A DNA stretch of 64,000 nucleotides. Origin: Ammoniphilus resinae (GTDB lineage: Bacteria; Bacillota; Bacilli; Aneurinibacillales; RAOX-1). The notes under the pieces are model-generated. The model had not been told where the DNA came from and made no database searches. It saw nothing but the letters and a program-made list of their open reading frames with translations. Location: positions 22,265-86,264 of the forward strand of contig NZ_JAGGKT010000016.1 of the NCBI RefSeq assembly GCF_017873965.1. Direction: 5' to 3'. The translations under genes were made by a program, and so were the position numbers. Every line of letters starts with the position of its first letter. Positions within the stretch are counted from its first letter, which is position 1. Shown in pieces: positions 1 to 9,183 of this stretch.

Positions 1-200
1 CATTTAGGCTATCAACAATAAGCTGCAGAAAAAAGCCCCCTTTTTATCTAATTCAAGAAACCTGTATGTATTATAAAATGCAACCATTCTCCTATAAAAC
101 TATTTTGTTTAAATAGAGAGGATGTAAATTTAACCATATCCTCTCCTATAATAGCCTTATTGCAACGCCCTGTAATCATTCTTTTAGGAAAAAGTAACTA
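1..200. other. Non-coding left edge with a hairpin
   Basis: I see no convincing coding region before the amidase gene at 345. The one structural element is an inverted repeat, GAGAGGAT (116-123) and ATCCTCTC (138-145), with a 14-nt AT-rich loop and no T-run after it. It lies upstream of the amidase promoter at 201-229, so it could be an operator or the tail of an upstream transcript. No known RNA family is recognised. Confidence 0.3.
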
Positions 201-229
201 TTGACTATCATATAATTAAACATTATAAA
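201..229 (+). promoter_or_regulatory. SigA-type promoter for the amidase gene
   Basis: TTGACT (201-206) and TATAAA (224-229) are separated by 17 bp, close to the vegetative consensus. The predicted transcript starts near 236 and gives a leader of about 110 nt before the amidase start at 345. Confidence 0.6.
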
Positions 230-344
230 TATTAATATAATTTAAATTATTTTAAGAGGAGTTGATTGACTGGAATAAGGGACCGCAGGATTACATTCAA
301 CTTAGGACCTACTTAAATTTAAATGGGAAAAAGGAGGATGAGAT

Positions 345-1928
345 TTGGTTAAATCAGCATGGAAAAAGACGTCATATCTTTTGTTAACCTTGGTAATGAC
401 AACCGTATTGCCCTTTTCTGCTGCTGCCAGCAACTCCGCGGCAAGTGAAAAAAATAAACACCTCGATTTAACGGTAGCAACCATACCAGATATTCAAAAA
501 GCCTTACATACCGGGCAGCTGACATCACAGGAATTGATTCAATATTACTTGAAACGAATGGATGCCTATGATCAAAAGGGCCCAAAACTAAACAGTATCA
601 TTTACATTAACCCTCATGCGATGGAGGAAGCAAAGAAGCTTGACGAAGAACGCAAACAAAAGAAAATTCGCGGACCGCTGCATGGGATTCCGATCATTCT
701 GAAGGATAATTTTGATACCGCCGATATGCCGACAACAGGAGCTGCCCAGGCATTGAAGGGTTCGATTCCGCCAGATGATGCGTTTTTAACGAAAAAGCTG
801 AGAGATGCCGGGGCAATTATTCTGGCCAAATCGAATTTGCACGAACTTGCTCGCTCGGGGACCACAGTCAGCTCATTGGCTGGACAAACCTTAAATCCGT
901 ATGACCTAACCCGTACACCGGGAGGCTCAAGCGGCGGAACTGGCGCTGCGATTGCTAGCCATTTTGCAGTTGCTGGTATGGGGACAGATACGGTGAATTC
1001 CGTGCGCTCACCTTCATCTGCAAACAATCTCGTGGGCTTTAGACCGACCAGAGGATTGTTAAGCAGAGATGGCATTATACCTGCTGCCTTAACCCAAGAC
1101 ACAGCAGGCCCTATAACAAATACGGTGACAGATGCGGCGGTTATGCTTGATGTGTTAGCGGGCTATGACCCTGCCGATATCGAAACAGCTTGGAGTGTAG
1201 GACATATTCCCAAAACCTATACAGATTCCTTGAAAGAAGACGGCCTAAAAGGCAAACGGCTTGGTGTGTTGAAGACACTATTTGGTTCGGAAGCCAAACA
1301 TCAGGAAGTCAATCAGGTGATGGAACAGGCCATTGAGGACCTTAAAAAGCAGGGTGCGGAGATTATTTATTTGGATGTACCTGAACTGGATGTCGATAAG
1401 CTGGCCAGTGAAACGGATGTTCAGGTTTATGAATCAAAGCCACTAATTAACAACTACCTAGAAACCCTGGGTGAAGATGCACCTGTCAAGAATGTTGCGG
1501 AACTGCTTGCGGCAGGTGTACATCCAACCATTGAACAAGGCCTGAAAGACGCCCAGGCATTGGAAAATCCAATGGAAATGCCAGAATACAAGAATCGCCT
1601 AGTCAAACGACAGGAAAATCGGGACCTGGTGATGAAAGTGATGGCAGATCAACAATTAGATGCATTGGTTTACCCACACCAAAAGGAATTGGTCGTAAAA
1701 ATAGGTGATTCGCAAACAGGTAGGAATGGAATGCTAGCAGCCGGAACCTGGTTCCCAGCATTAACCGTGCCTGGCGGTTTCTCTACACCGACAGTGACAG
1801 CACCGCTAGGTGTGCCCGTTGGGATCGAATTCCTGGGTCGCCCCTGGAGTGAACCGACATTGTTCGAAATAGGCTATGCCTACGAACAAGCTACAAAGCA
1901 TCGCAAGATGCCGCATTCCACACCTTAA
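345..1928 (+). CDS. Secreted amidase (amidase signature family)
   Basis: A 527-residue amidase of the Ser-cisSer-Lys family, which hydrolyses C-N amide bonds. The catalytic triad can be placed: Lys120 in IILKDNF, the cis-Ser at about 195 in the GGSSGG motif, and the nucleophilic Ser219 in TVNSVRSP. Residues 1-28 form a signal peptide (basic KSAWKK, hydrophobic core, cut near SAAAS), so the enzyme is probably exported, unlike GatA. The start is TTG at 345 with AAGGAGG about 8 nt upstream. It is monocistronic, with its own promoter and a terminator at 1954-1980. The substrate cannot be read from sequence; peptide amidases and acylamide hydrolases share this architecture. Confidence 0.85.
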   Translation: MVKSAWKKTSYLLLTLVMTTVLPFSAAASNSAASEKNKHLDLTVATIPDIQKALHTGQLTSQELIQYYLKRMDAYDQKGPKLNSIIYINPHAMEEAKKLDEERKQKKIRGPLHGIPIILKDNFDTADMPTTGAAQALKGSIPPDDAFLTKKLRDAGAIILAKSNLHELARSGTTVSSLAGQTLNPYDLTRTPGGSSGGTGAAIASHFAVAGMGTDTVNSVRSPSSANNLVGFRPTRGLLSRDGIIPAALTQDTAGPITNTVTDAAVMLDVLAGYDPADIETAWSVGHIPKTYTDSLKEDGLKGKRLGVLKTLFGSEAKHQEVNQVMEQAIEDLKKQGAEIIYLDVPELDVDKLASETDVQVYESKPLINNYLETLGEDAPVKNVAELLAAGVHPTIEQGLKDAQALENPMEMPEYKNRLVKRQENRDLVMKVMADQQLDALVYPHQKELVVKIGDSQTGRNGMLAAGTWFPALTVPGGFSTPTVTAPLGVPVGIEFLGRPWSEPTLFEIGYAYEQATKHRKMPHSTP

Positions 1929-1953
1929 AACGATGGAATCACGTGGATGAATG

Positions 1954-1980
1954 GAGGCTAAGAAATTAGCCTCTTTTTTT
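1954..1980 (+). terminator. Rho-independent terminator after the amidase
   Basis: GAGGCTAA, loop GAAA, TTAGCCTC, then a run of T. It separates the amidase from the acyl-CoA operon. Confidence 0.85.
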
Positions 1981-2148
1981 CTTGCCTACTTTTCGAAATA
2001 TTGGAGGAAAATTGGAGATTGTTGTTGAATAACATTTTAGGGTGGAAAATTCAGAGTAACAGGAACTTAATTTATTTTTTCATTGTTCGGTTATGAATTC
2101 GCTGTCAAGCAGACTCGAAAAGAGACAAGCATGGGAGGTAGGTCAGGG

Positions 2149-3750
2149 TTGGTAAAATGGTCAGATGACATTCTAAAAGAATTGCATAAAGAAGAAGTTT
2201 CTGGGATCCCCCTGAAAGTTTACTCCAACCGCCCGCAGACCTTAACGGAGACTTTGGAGGAGAGCGCCCGAAGATTCCCGGATAAAGAGGTATTTATTAC
2301 AGATACCACGACAATAACCTATCGGGAATTTCAGAAGCGCGTGAACAATGTTGCCTATCAGTTGCAGCACAGGTTTAACCTGAAAAAAGGGGATCGTATC
2401 GGGATTCTTTTGGTGAACAGTGTGGAATTTGCAATTTGTGCTTATGCTGCAGCCCAATTGGGCGCGATTGGCGTGATTCTGAATACAAAGCTAAAGGCCA
2501 AGGAACTGCAGTATATGCTGGAGAACTCCGGCGCCCGCGTAATCATGACCAATCCACAGTGGTGGGGACATATTGAATCGATAAGGGACGCGATTCCTTG
2601 TGAAGCGTTCTTTGTTACAGGGGAGACAGTTCCGGAGGGGACTTTACCTTTCTCTGAGCTAGATTCGCAAGAAGCCCCAATCATGGTAAGCGCTGAAGTT
2701 AAAGAGCATGATCCGATTTTTATTATGTACACCTCGGGTACAACGGGGCTGCCCAAAGGGGCCGTGATGACCCACTTTAACTTTGTCCATACGATCTTGA
2801 ATTATGTGAATTGCCTCGAGCTGAAGGATACCGATCGTACGTTGATCGCCATCCCGCTGTTTACCATCTCCGGCCTTGCTGCACAGCTTGCTACTTTTAT
2901 CTACCTGGGAGCCAGTTGTGTCTTGATGCCGCAATATGATAAACGGGAGATGTTGCGACTGGTGGAAGAGAAGCAGGTTACCCATATCATGGGATCCCCA
3001 ACGGTTTATATGATGGCTTTGGCTGAGGCGGATTATCAAAGTTTTGATTGGCGTTCTATGCGGCGGATCGTTTATGGAGGGTCCCCAATGCCGACAGACG
3101 TGATCGAAACCCTAAAGAAATGGTTGCCACAGGTCGTCTTGACAAACGCCTACGGTTTGACAGAGACCACGTCGCCGACCACCTTGTTGCCGATGGAATA
3201 CCAATTATCACGTAAGGAAACGGTGGGGATTGCCGTGCCGAACGGGGAGTGTCGGATTGTTGATCCGGATACGGGAAAAGATTGTCCACCAGGAGAAACA
3301 GGAGAGCTAGTCGTTCGGGGCCCATTCGTCATTCCGGGTTATTGGCGCAATGAAGATGCCACGCAAAAGTCGTTTCGTAATGGATGGTTTCATACGGGTG
3401 ATATGGCATCCATGGATGAAGAAGGTTTCATCGTCATTCAGGACCGGATTAAAGATATGATCAACCGCGGCGGAGATAAAATTTTTAGCGCCGAAGTGGA
3501 AAATGTGCTGTACCAGCATCCGAAAATTCTCGAAGCAGCGATTGTCGGTGTTCCCGATCCCGTTTATGGGGAGGCGGTCAAAGCGGTTGTCGTTTGCCGG
3601 AAGGGGCACAGCATGACAGTCGAGGAGCTGCTAGACTACTTGAAGCCTCGGCTAGCAAAATACAAAGTACCTAAATACATCGAGTTTACCGACCAGCTTC
3701 CGCGTAACCCTGGAGGCAAGGTTGTGAAACATTTACTTCGTACCATTTAA
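2149..3750 (+). CDS. Acyl-CoA synthetase (AMP-forming), class I adenylating enzyme
   Basis: Activates a carboxylic acid with ATP to an acyl-AMP and then to the CoA thioester. The family motifs are visible in order: the P-loop-like YTSGTTGLPKG, the NAYGLTETT adenine-binding motif, the WFHTGD hinge region, the INRGGDKIFSAEVENVL domain and the C-terminal catalytic Lys in RNPGGKVVK. I prefer the TTG start at 2149 because GGGAGGT (2133-2139) lies 10 nt upstream; an in-frame ATG at 2131 has a poor ribosome site. It is first in an operon with a thiolase (22-nt gap) and a 3-hydroxyacyl-CoA dehydrogenase (22-nt gap), so a fatty or short-chain acid feeding beta-oxidation-type chemistry is the likely substrate. 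Exact chain length is unknown. Confidence 0.85.
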   Translation: MVKWSDDILKELHKEEVSGIPLKVYSNRPQTLTETLEESARRFPDKEVFITDTTTITYREFQKRVNNVAYQLQHRFNLKKGDRIGILLVNSVEFAICAYAAAQLGAIGVILNTKLKAKELQYMLENSGARVIMTNPQWWGHIESIRDAIPCEAFFVTGETVPEGTLPFSELDSQEAPIMVSAEVKEHDPIFIMYTSGTTGLPKGAVMTHFNFVHTILNYVNCLELKDTDRTLIAIPLFTISGLAAQLATFIYLGASCVLMPQYDKREMLRLVEEKQVTHIMGSPTVYMMALAEADYQSFDWRSMRRIVYGGSPMPTDVIETLKKWLPQVVLTNAYGLTETTSPTTLLPMEYQLSRKETVGIAVPNGECRIVDPDTGKDCPPGETGELVVRGPFVIPGYWRNEDATQKSFRNGWFHTGDMASMDEEGFIVIQDRIKDMINRGGDKIFSAEVENVLYQHPKILEAAIVGVPDPVYGEAVKAVVVCRKGHSMTVEELLDYLKPRLAKYKVPKYIEFTDQLPRNPGGKVVKHLLRTI

Positions 3751-3772
3751 AAAAGAAAAGGAGAGGATCAGG

Positions 3773-4957
3773 ATGGAAAATATCGTTATTGTCAGTGGGG
3801 TAAGAACAGCAGTTGGTACGTTTGGAGGGGCTTTTAAAACAGTTTCTGCATCTGATTTAGGGGCAATTGTTATTAAAGAAGCCGTAAACCGCGCAGGGAT
3901 TGATGCTAGCCAGGTTGATGAAGTGATCATGGGATGTGTGGGACAATTTGGAGAAGAAGCATACTTAGCACGTGTCAGCGCAATCAAAGCCGGATTGCCG
4001 GTTGAAACCACCGCACAAACCGTCAACCGCCTTTGTTCTTCCGGGCTACAAGCGATTGTGACAGGAATGTCAGCGATCCAAACCGGGATGGCAGAGATCG
4101 TGGTCGCAGGTGGGGCGGAAAATATGAGCAGATACCCTTATCTTTCCCGCGATATGAGATGGGGAGCAAGAATGGGTGACACGGGGATGGTGGATGGCCT
4201 GCAAGATATCCTTTCCGATCCGTTTGAACGCTATTCTATGGGAGTTACCGCGGAAAACGTGGCGGAAGAATTCGAGATTTCGCGCTTAGAACAGGATCAA
4301 TTCGCTTTGGAAAGCCAACAAAAAGCAATTCGCGCTATTGAATCTGGAAAGTTCAAAGAACAAATCGTGCCTGTCCCCGTAAAGCAAAGAAAAGGCGATG
4401 ATATCATTGTTGATACCGACGAACATCCAAAACCAAACACAACACTGGAAACTCTAGGTAAGCTGCGCACTGTCTTTAAGAAAGATGGAACGGTTACCGC
4501 GGGAAATGCTTCCGGGATCAACGATGGGGCTGCCGCTGTGGTGATGATGTCCGAGTCCAAGGCTCGTGAACTTGGGATCAAGCCATTGTTAACGATTGTC
4601 GGAGCTGCTGTTGCTGGGGTACGTCCATCGCATATGGGAACTGGTCCGATCCCTGCTGTACAGAAGGTACTTGAAAAAACAGGTCTAACTCTCGATCAGA
4701 TCGATTCGATTGAATCCAATGAGGCCTTTGCCGCCCAAGCTTTGGCTGTTTCTAAAGGCTTAAACCTAGATCCTGAAAAGGTCAATGTCAACGGTGGAGC
4801 CATTGCCCTCGGACACCCTGTTGGTGCAACCGGCTGCTTGATCACAGTGAAGTTAATGTACGATTTATTGGAGCGGAACCTGGAATACGGCTTAGCTACT
4901 TTATGTATCGGCGGTGGTCAAGGATTAGCAGTCATTTATAAAAATGCACAACAATAA
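3773..4957 (+). CDS. Acetyl-CoA acetyltransferase (thiolase)
   Basis: A 394-residue type II thiolase. The acyl-accepting Cys88 lies in NRLCSSGLQ, His348 in ALGHPVGATG and the second catalytic Cys378 in CIGGGQG, so all three active-site elements are intact. The start ATG has AAGGAGAGG about 8 nt upstream. Position in the operon between the acyl-CoA ligase and the 3-hydroxybutyryl-CoA dehydrogenase supports either thiolytic breakdown or acetoacetyl-CoA condensation; direction cannot be decided from sequence. Confidence 0.92.
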   Translation: MENIVIVSGVRTAVGTFGGAFKTVSASDLGAIVIKEAVNRAGIDASQVDEVIMGCVGQFGEEAYLARVSAIKAGLPVETTAQTVNRLCSSGLQAIVTGMSAIQTGMAEIVVAGGAENMSRYPYLSRDMRWGARMGDTGMVDGLQDILSDPFERYSMGVTAENVAEEFEISRLEQDQFALESQQKAIRAIESGKFKEQIVPVPVKQRKGDDIIVDTDEHPKPNTTLETLGKLRTVFKKDGTVTAGNASGINDGAAAVVMMSESKARELGIKPLLTIVGAAVAGVRPSHMGTGPIPAVQKVLEKTGLTLDQIDSIESNEAFAAQALAVSKGLNLDPEKVNVNGGAIALGHPVGATGCLITVKLMYDLLERNLEYGLATLCIGGGQGLAVIYKNAQQ

Positions 4958-4979
4958 GTGGGAACGGAGGTAAGGGACA

Positions 4980-5825
4980 ATGAATATAGAAAAAGTGATG
5001 GTTGTTGGGTCAGGACAAATGGGCTCGGGAATCACCCAGGTGTTTGCGACGGCTGGAATGCCTGTTTTAATGGTCGACGTAAAGCAGGAGTTTGTTGATC
5101 GCGGAATCCAGACGATCCGCAAGAACTTGGAACGCAGTGTGGTTAAAAACCGCATAACAGAAGCGGAAAAAGAGGAGATCCTTGGGCGGATCAGCACCTC
5201 TATAGAAATGGCCGATGGCAGCGACGTAGATTTTGCCATTGAAGTGGTCACCGAAAAGGAAGAAATCAAGAAGGATGTCTTCCGCAAACTTGATGAATTG
5301 CTCAAAAAAGAAGCAATCATTGCTTCCAACACATCTACAATTTCGATTACCAAGCTGGGCGGAGTGACGAAGCGTCCAGATAAGGTGGTCGGGATGCACT
5401 TTTTCATCCCCGCACCGGTAATGAAACTTGTTGAGGTGATCCGTGGATTAAGGACCTCGGATGAAACTTACGAAACCGTCATGCATTTATCCGAAGCGAT
5501 CGGCAAAGAGCCGGTTACAGCACAGGATTTCCCAGCTTTTACAGTGAACCGTTTATTAGTGCCAATGTGGAATGAAGCAATGTACATGGTTATGGAAGGA
5601 AACAAACCTGAAGACGTCGACCGCGCTATGAAACTCGGCGCCAATTTCCCGATGGGACCACTAGAGTTGGCCGATTTCGCCGGTTTGGACACGACACTTT
5701 CTGTTATGGAAGTGATGTACGAAGGCTACGGCGATCCGAAATATCGCCCATGCCCATTGCTCCGAAAAATGGTTGACGCTGGCCTGCTTGGCCGCAAATC
5801 CGGGGAAGGGTTTTATAAGTATTAA
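4980..5825 (+). CDS. 3-hydroxybutyryl-CoA dehydrogenase
   Basis: A 281-residue, monofunctional NAD(P)-dependent 3-hydroxyacyl-CoA dehydrogenase of the Hbd/MmgB type. The N-terminal Rossmann motif GSGQMGSG is at residues 10-17. The catalytic His140 (GMHFFIPAP) and Glu152 (LVEVIRG) are present, and the C-terminal helical domain is full length (ends LLGRKSGEGFYKY). It interconverts acetoacetyl-CoA and 3-hydroxybutyryl-CoA. It is last in the ligase-thiolase-dehydrogenase operon and is followed by a shared terminator. No enoyl-CoA hydratase or acyl-CoA dehydrogenase is in the operon. Confidence 0.92.
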   Translation: MNIEKVMVVGSGQMGSGITQVFATAGMPVLMVDVKQEFVDRGIQTIRKNLERSVVKNRITEAEKEEILGRISTSIEMADGSDVDFAIEVVTEKEEIKKDVFRKLDELLKKEAIIASNTSTISITKLGGVTKRPDKVVGMHFFIPAPVMKLVEVIRGLRTSDETYETVMHLSEAIGKEPVTAQDFPAFTVNRLLVPMWNEAMYMVMEGNKPEDVDRAMKLGANFPMGPLELADFAGLDTTLSVMEVMYEGYGDPKYRPCPLLRKMVDAGLLGRKSGEGFYKY

Positions 5826-5835
5826 GTGCATAAAT

Positions 5836-5862
5836 AAAAGGACCGGATACCCGGTCCTTTTT
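5836..5862. terminator. Bidirectional terminator between convergent operons
   Basis: GGACCGG, loop ATAC, CCGGTCC, flanked by A-run and T-run. It can serve the acyl-CoA operon (plus) and the TRAP permease gene (minus). Confidence 0.85.
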
Positions 5863-5864
5863 CG

Positions 5865-7838
5865 TTACATTCCATAAGATTGCCCTACTGAATTACTCGC
5901 TTCCACATCAACCGGGCGGCGAGATTGTATAAAGAACATAATGGCGATTGTTCCATAACCGATGATGTCTAGAATAAAGTGTGGATCGATTAGGCAAAGT
6001 CCGGCGATAAAGAGGGAGATTCGCTCCCAAAGACGCGCCCTTCTAATCAGGAAGCCCATCACGGCGGAGCTGATTCCGACCATTCCGACAAACGCGGAGA
6101 TGAGCGCAAGGACTAGGCTTGACGGTGTATAATCGACGAGTACGAGTGCCGGATTGTAGACAAACATATACGGGATGATAAAGGCTGCAATGGCGAGCCT
6201 GGTTGCATTAATACCTGTCTTAAAGGGATTAGCCTTGGCTATACCGGCCCCCGCATAGGCCGCTAAACACACCGGTGGGGTGATGTCAGCAACAATCCCA
6301 AAGTAAAACACGAACAGGTGCACAGCCATGACCGGAACATCCATGGAGATCAGTGCCGGAGCAGCAATCGTCGCAGTAACAATGTAATTGGCTGTTGTTG
6401 GCAGACCCATACCGAGAATAATACAGGCAATCATCGTATAGAAGAGGGTTAGGATTAGAACATTGTCAGCCAAGGTAATGATTCCTCCAGCGACCTTTGC
6501 ACCAAGCCCTGTAAGTACAACCACCCCAACAATAATCCCTGCGGAAGCACAGGCGGCGATAACCGGTAGGGCAGCTCTTGCTCCTTGCTCCAATGCATCG
6601 ATAACTCCAGCCAGGTTGAAACGTGTTTCCTTGGAAAAAAAGCTTACTAAGAACGCTACAGCTATCCCGATGAGGGCGGCTCGCATCGGCGTTCTCCCGC
6701 TGAGAAGGGTGTAGATAATCATAATCAAGGGAAGTAGTAGATACCCTTGTTTGATCAGCAATTCCTTCATCTTCGGCAATTGATCAGCAGGCAAGCCGAA
6801 AATTCCTTGTTTCTTGGATTCAAAATGAACCCCCAAAAATACGCCAGTAAAGTAGAGGATGGCTGGAATCAACGCGTAAATCATAATCTCGCTGTAGGGA
6901 ATTCCCGTATATTCCGCCATGATAAAAGCGGCAGCACCCATAACCGGTGGCATCAGCTGGCCCCCAGTCGAAGCGGATGCTTCTGCTGCTGCAGCAAATT
7001 CAGGTTTGTAGCCGGCCTTCTTCATCATTGGGATGGTGAAGGAACCAGATCCAACGGTATTGGCAATCGAGCTGCCGGAGATCATTCCTTGCAGGGCACT
7101 GGCTGCGACGGCGGCTTTCGCAGGCCCACCCGTAAATCTTCCAGTTAAAGCAAAAGCAAGATCATTAAAGTATTTTCCAATCCCTGTTTTGGTCAGCATT
7201 ACCCCAAAGAAGAGGAAGAGGAAGATGAACGTAGAAGAAACCCGAATCGGAACACCAAAAATTCCATCTGTTTTAAAATAAAGATCAGAACTAAGAATGG
7301 ACCAGCTGAAGCCGCGATGAGAGAAAAGGGGAATCCCACTGCCCCATAAGGCGTAAGCAAGGGCCAAGGCGGCGACAATGACAATGGGCATCCCCACACA
7401 TCGACGCGTGGCTTCAAGCACAAGTAGAACGCCTAAGCTAGCAACGATGATATCCAAGCTCGTGTAACCGAAAACGGTTCGTTTTAAAAGTTCTTCATAT
7501 TGAAACACGTTATAATAACAAACAAAAACCGAAGTGAAGGCAAGCAGAACATCATACCAGGGAACTCCAGTCTGTTTGCGATGAAGCCCGCTTTTAATCG
7601 GGTATAAGAGGAAAATCAGTCCAAGGGCTGTTCCCAAGTGCACAGCACCTTGAATCTGTGTTTGCAAAGTTCCAAAATAAGAGGTATAAAGGTGAAAAAC
7701 GGTCAAGGCAACCGCTATAAAGGTAACGACCCACGTCCAAAGTCCTAAATTTCGACGATAATTGCTTTCACGATCATATTTTTCCAAAATGGCTTCTGCG
7801 GAAGCTTGTGCGTCTACTTGGTCGATAGTTTTGGCCAA
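5865..7838 (-). CDS. TRAP transporter fused permease (DctQ-DctM fusion, TAXI type)
   Basis: A 657-residue polytopic membrane protein with many hydrophobic segments. The large-subunit signatures GKYFNDLAFALTGRFTGGPAK, ASASTGGQLMPPVMGAAAF and GMGLPTTANYIV are clear. Fusion of the small (4-TM) and large (12-TM) permease parts in one chain is typical of TAXI TRAP systems. It works with the solute receptor at 7951-8997 to import a carboxylate-type solute using an ion gradient. Only a TTG start is available, since an in-frame TGA lies just upstream, with AAAGGA about 12 nt before it. A terminator-like hairpin between receptor and permease probably lowers permease expression. Confidence 0.9.
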   Translation of the reverse strand: MAKTIDQVDAQASAEAILEKYDRESNYRRNLGLWTWVVTFIAVALTVFHLYTSYFGTLQTQIQGAVHLGTALGLIFLLYPIKSGLHRKQTGVPWYDVLLAFTSVFVCYYNVFQYEELLKRTVFGYTSLDIIVASLGVLLVLEATRRCVGMPIVIVAALALAYALWGSGIPLFSHRGFSWSILSSDLYFKTDGIFGVPIRVSSTFIFLFLFFGVMLTKTGIGKYFNDLAFALTGRFTGGPAKAAVAASALQGMISGSSIANTVGSGSFTIPMMKKAGYKPEFAAAAEASASTGGQLMPPVMGAAAFIMAEYTGIPYSEIMIYALIPAILYFTGVFLGVHFESKKQGIFGLPADQLPKMKELLIKQGYLLLPLIMIIYTLLSGRTPMRAALIGIAVAFLVSFFSKETRFNLAGVIDALEQGARAALPVIAACASAGIIVGVVVLTGLGAKVAGGIITLADNVLILTLFYTMIACIILGMGLPTTANYIVTATIAAPALISMDVPVMAVHLFVFYFGIVADITPPVCLAAYAGAGIAKANPFKTGINATRLAIAAFIIPYMFVYNPALVLVDYTPSSLVLALISAFVGMVGISSAVMGFLIRRARLWERISLFIAGLCLIDPHFILDIIGYGTIAIMFFIQSRRPVDVEASNSVGQSYGM

Positions 7839-7879
7839 ACGGTTTCACCATCCTTTCGAAGTTGTCGGTTTGAAGGTAC

Positions 7880-7911
7880 AAAAAGGCCGGACACAGCGTG
7901 TCTGGCCCTTA
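7880..7911 (-). terminator. Intercistronic leaky terminator in the TAXI operon
   Basis: On the minus strand GGCCAGACAC pairs with GTGTCCGGCC (one mismatch, loop GCT) and is followed by TTTTT. It sits between the receptor and the permease. Such partial terminators are a common way to make more binding protein than permease. Confidence 0.6.
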
Positions 7912-7950
7912 CCATGTTTTGGTGAATGTAAAGAGGTGGAACAACAGATC

Positions 7951-8997
7951 TTATTTAATTAAACCGATTTCCTTGTAATATTTTTCAGCCCCTGGGTGGA
8001 AAGGAAGCCCTTCCGAACCGTTCAAGGCATTTTCCTTTGTCGTGAATTTCGCTTGCGCGTGGGTTATATCACCTGATTTTTCAATCATGGTTTTCGTTAG
8101 GTTGTATGCTTGTTCTTCACTCACTTTATCCAAGCTTGCCACCATAATCGCGTAGGCAGAAATCGTATGGATATCTTTGTCGATCCACTCATACGTACCT
8201 GCTGGGATCGTAAGGGCGCCATAGCCTGACTTTTCCACGATTTGATCCAGTTCTGGCCCGGTGATTTCTAGAATCTTGGCATCCTTAGTAGCGGCGTTCA
8301 ATTCTGCAATACTTGAAGCGGGCACACCCAAAATACCAAAGGAGGCGTCAATCGTTCCATCTTGTACGCGGTCCTTAGCAGCACCAAAACCTTCGCTAAA
8401 TGCCTCGTATTCGCCTTCCTTAACCCCGTAAGCCTCTAAAATAATCTTTGAAAGAACAGCCGTTGCACTACCGCCAGGTCCAACTGCAATACGCTTACCC
8501 TTCAGATCAGCGATGGTATTGATTCCGCTCTCGCCCCGTACAAGGATTTGCAAGACCTCAGGATAGACATGGCCGATAAATCCAAAGTTTGTAATCTTAT
8601 GCCCTTCAAACTCTCCTTTGCCATTCACCGCATCACGAGCAGGCAAGTGAACGGTCATTCCTAAATCAAATTCACCGCTTCCAATTTTGGCGAGGTTTTC
8701 GATCGAGGCTGCAGAAGCAGTAGAAGTGACGTTAACCCCTTCCACGTTCTTGTTCCATAGGTTTGCGATCTCACCGCCAAGTGGATAATAGGTTCCACCT
8801 GTACTTCCCGTTCCTAAGATCATTTCTTGCTTTTTGCCAGAATCTGCTGGCTTCTCTGCAGGTTTCTCTGCGGGTTTTTGTTCACTGCTTTGTTCCTTTG
8901 GCTGACTTGGAGCTGGTGTACTTGCGCCACCACCACAGGCAGTCGTTAAAGCCAAAGCAAGAACCGCCACAAAAGAAGCCCATCTTTTCATTTTCAT
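7951..8997 (-). CDS. TAXI family TRAP transporter solute-binding lipoprotein
   Basis: A 348-residue extracytoplasmic receptor. It has a lipoprotein signal with Cys21 in ALTTACGGG, a Pro/Lys/Glu-rich linker (about residues 25-55) and then the TAXI fold beginning ILGTGSTGGTYYPLGGEIANLW. Motifs such as GKRIAVGPGGSATAVLSKIIL are typical of the family. It binds the solute outside the membrane and delivers it to the fused permease downstream. Known TAXI receptors mostly bind glutamate-like or other carboxylates; nothing here fixes the ligand. The gene is first in its operon and has a promoter with a dyad over the -35 box and a cre-like site. Confidence 0.9.
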   Translation of the reverse strand: MKMKRWASFVAVLALALTTACGGGASTPAPSQPKEQSSEQKPAEKPAEKPADSGKKQEMILGTGSTGGTYYPLGGEIANLWNKNVEGVNVTSTASAASIENLAKIGSGEFDLGMTVHLPARDAVNGKGEFEGHKITNFGFIGHVYPEVLQILVRGESGINTIADLKGKRIAVGPGGSATAVLSKIILEAYGVKEGEYEAFSEGFGAAKDRVQDGTIDASFGILGVPASSIAELNAATKDAKILEITGPELDQIVEKSGYGALTIPAGTYEWIDKDIHTISAYAIMVASLDKVSEEQAYNLTKTMIEKSGDITHAQAKFTTKENALNGSEGLPFHPGAEKYYKEIGLIK

Positions 8998-9042
8998 CCG
9001 TGCAATCCCCCTTGTTTATATATTTGTTATGTTAAAGCACAC

Positions 9043-9056
9043 TGGAAGCGGTTTCA
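9043..9056 (-). promoter_or_regulatory. Candidate CcpA cre site
   Basis: TGAAACCGCTTCCA on the minus strand fits the degenerate cre consensus TGNAANCGNTNNCA. It lies about 37-50 nt downstream of the predicted transcription start of the TAXI operon, a position where CcpA usually acts as a roadblock under good carbon supply. Confidence 0.55.
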
Positions 9057-9098
9057 CCGTCTGTTATAGAAAAATCTGAATTCCCGCCCATATTTGAA

Positions 9099-9139
9099 AT
9101 TTTATCATACACAGACTTTTACTGCAATATACATTGCAG
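9099..9139 (-). promoter_or_regulatory. TAXI operon promoter with dyad operator
   Basis: On the minus strand TTGCAG (9122-9127) and TAAAAT (9099-9104) are 17 bp apart. The -35 box forms one arm of an 18-bp dyad, CTGCAATATACATTGCAG (9122-9139), so an unknown repressor or activator may bind over the -35 region. Confidence 0.5.
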
Positions 9140-9183
9140 AAGTTTTGAGAAAGTGAAACAGGAATACCAGATTTTCAATTTTG

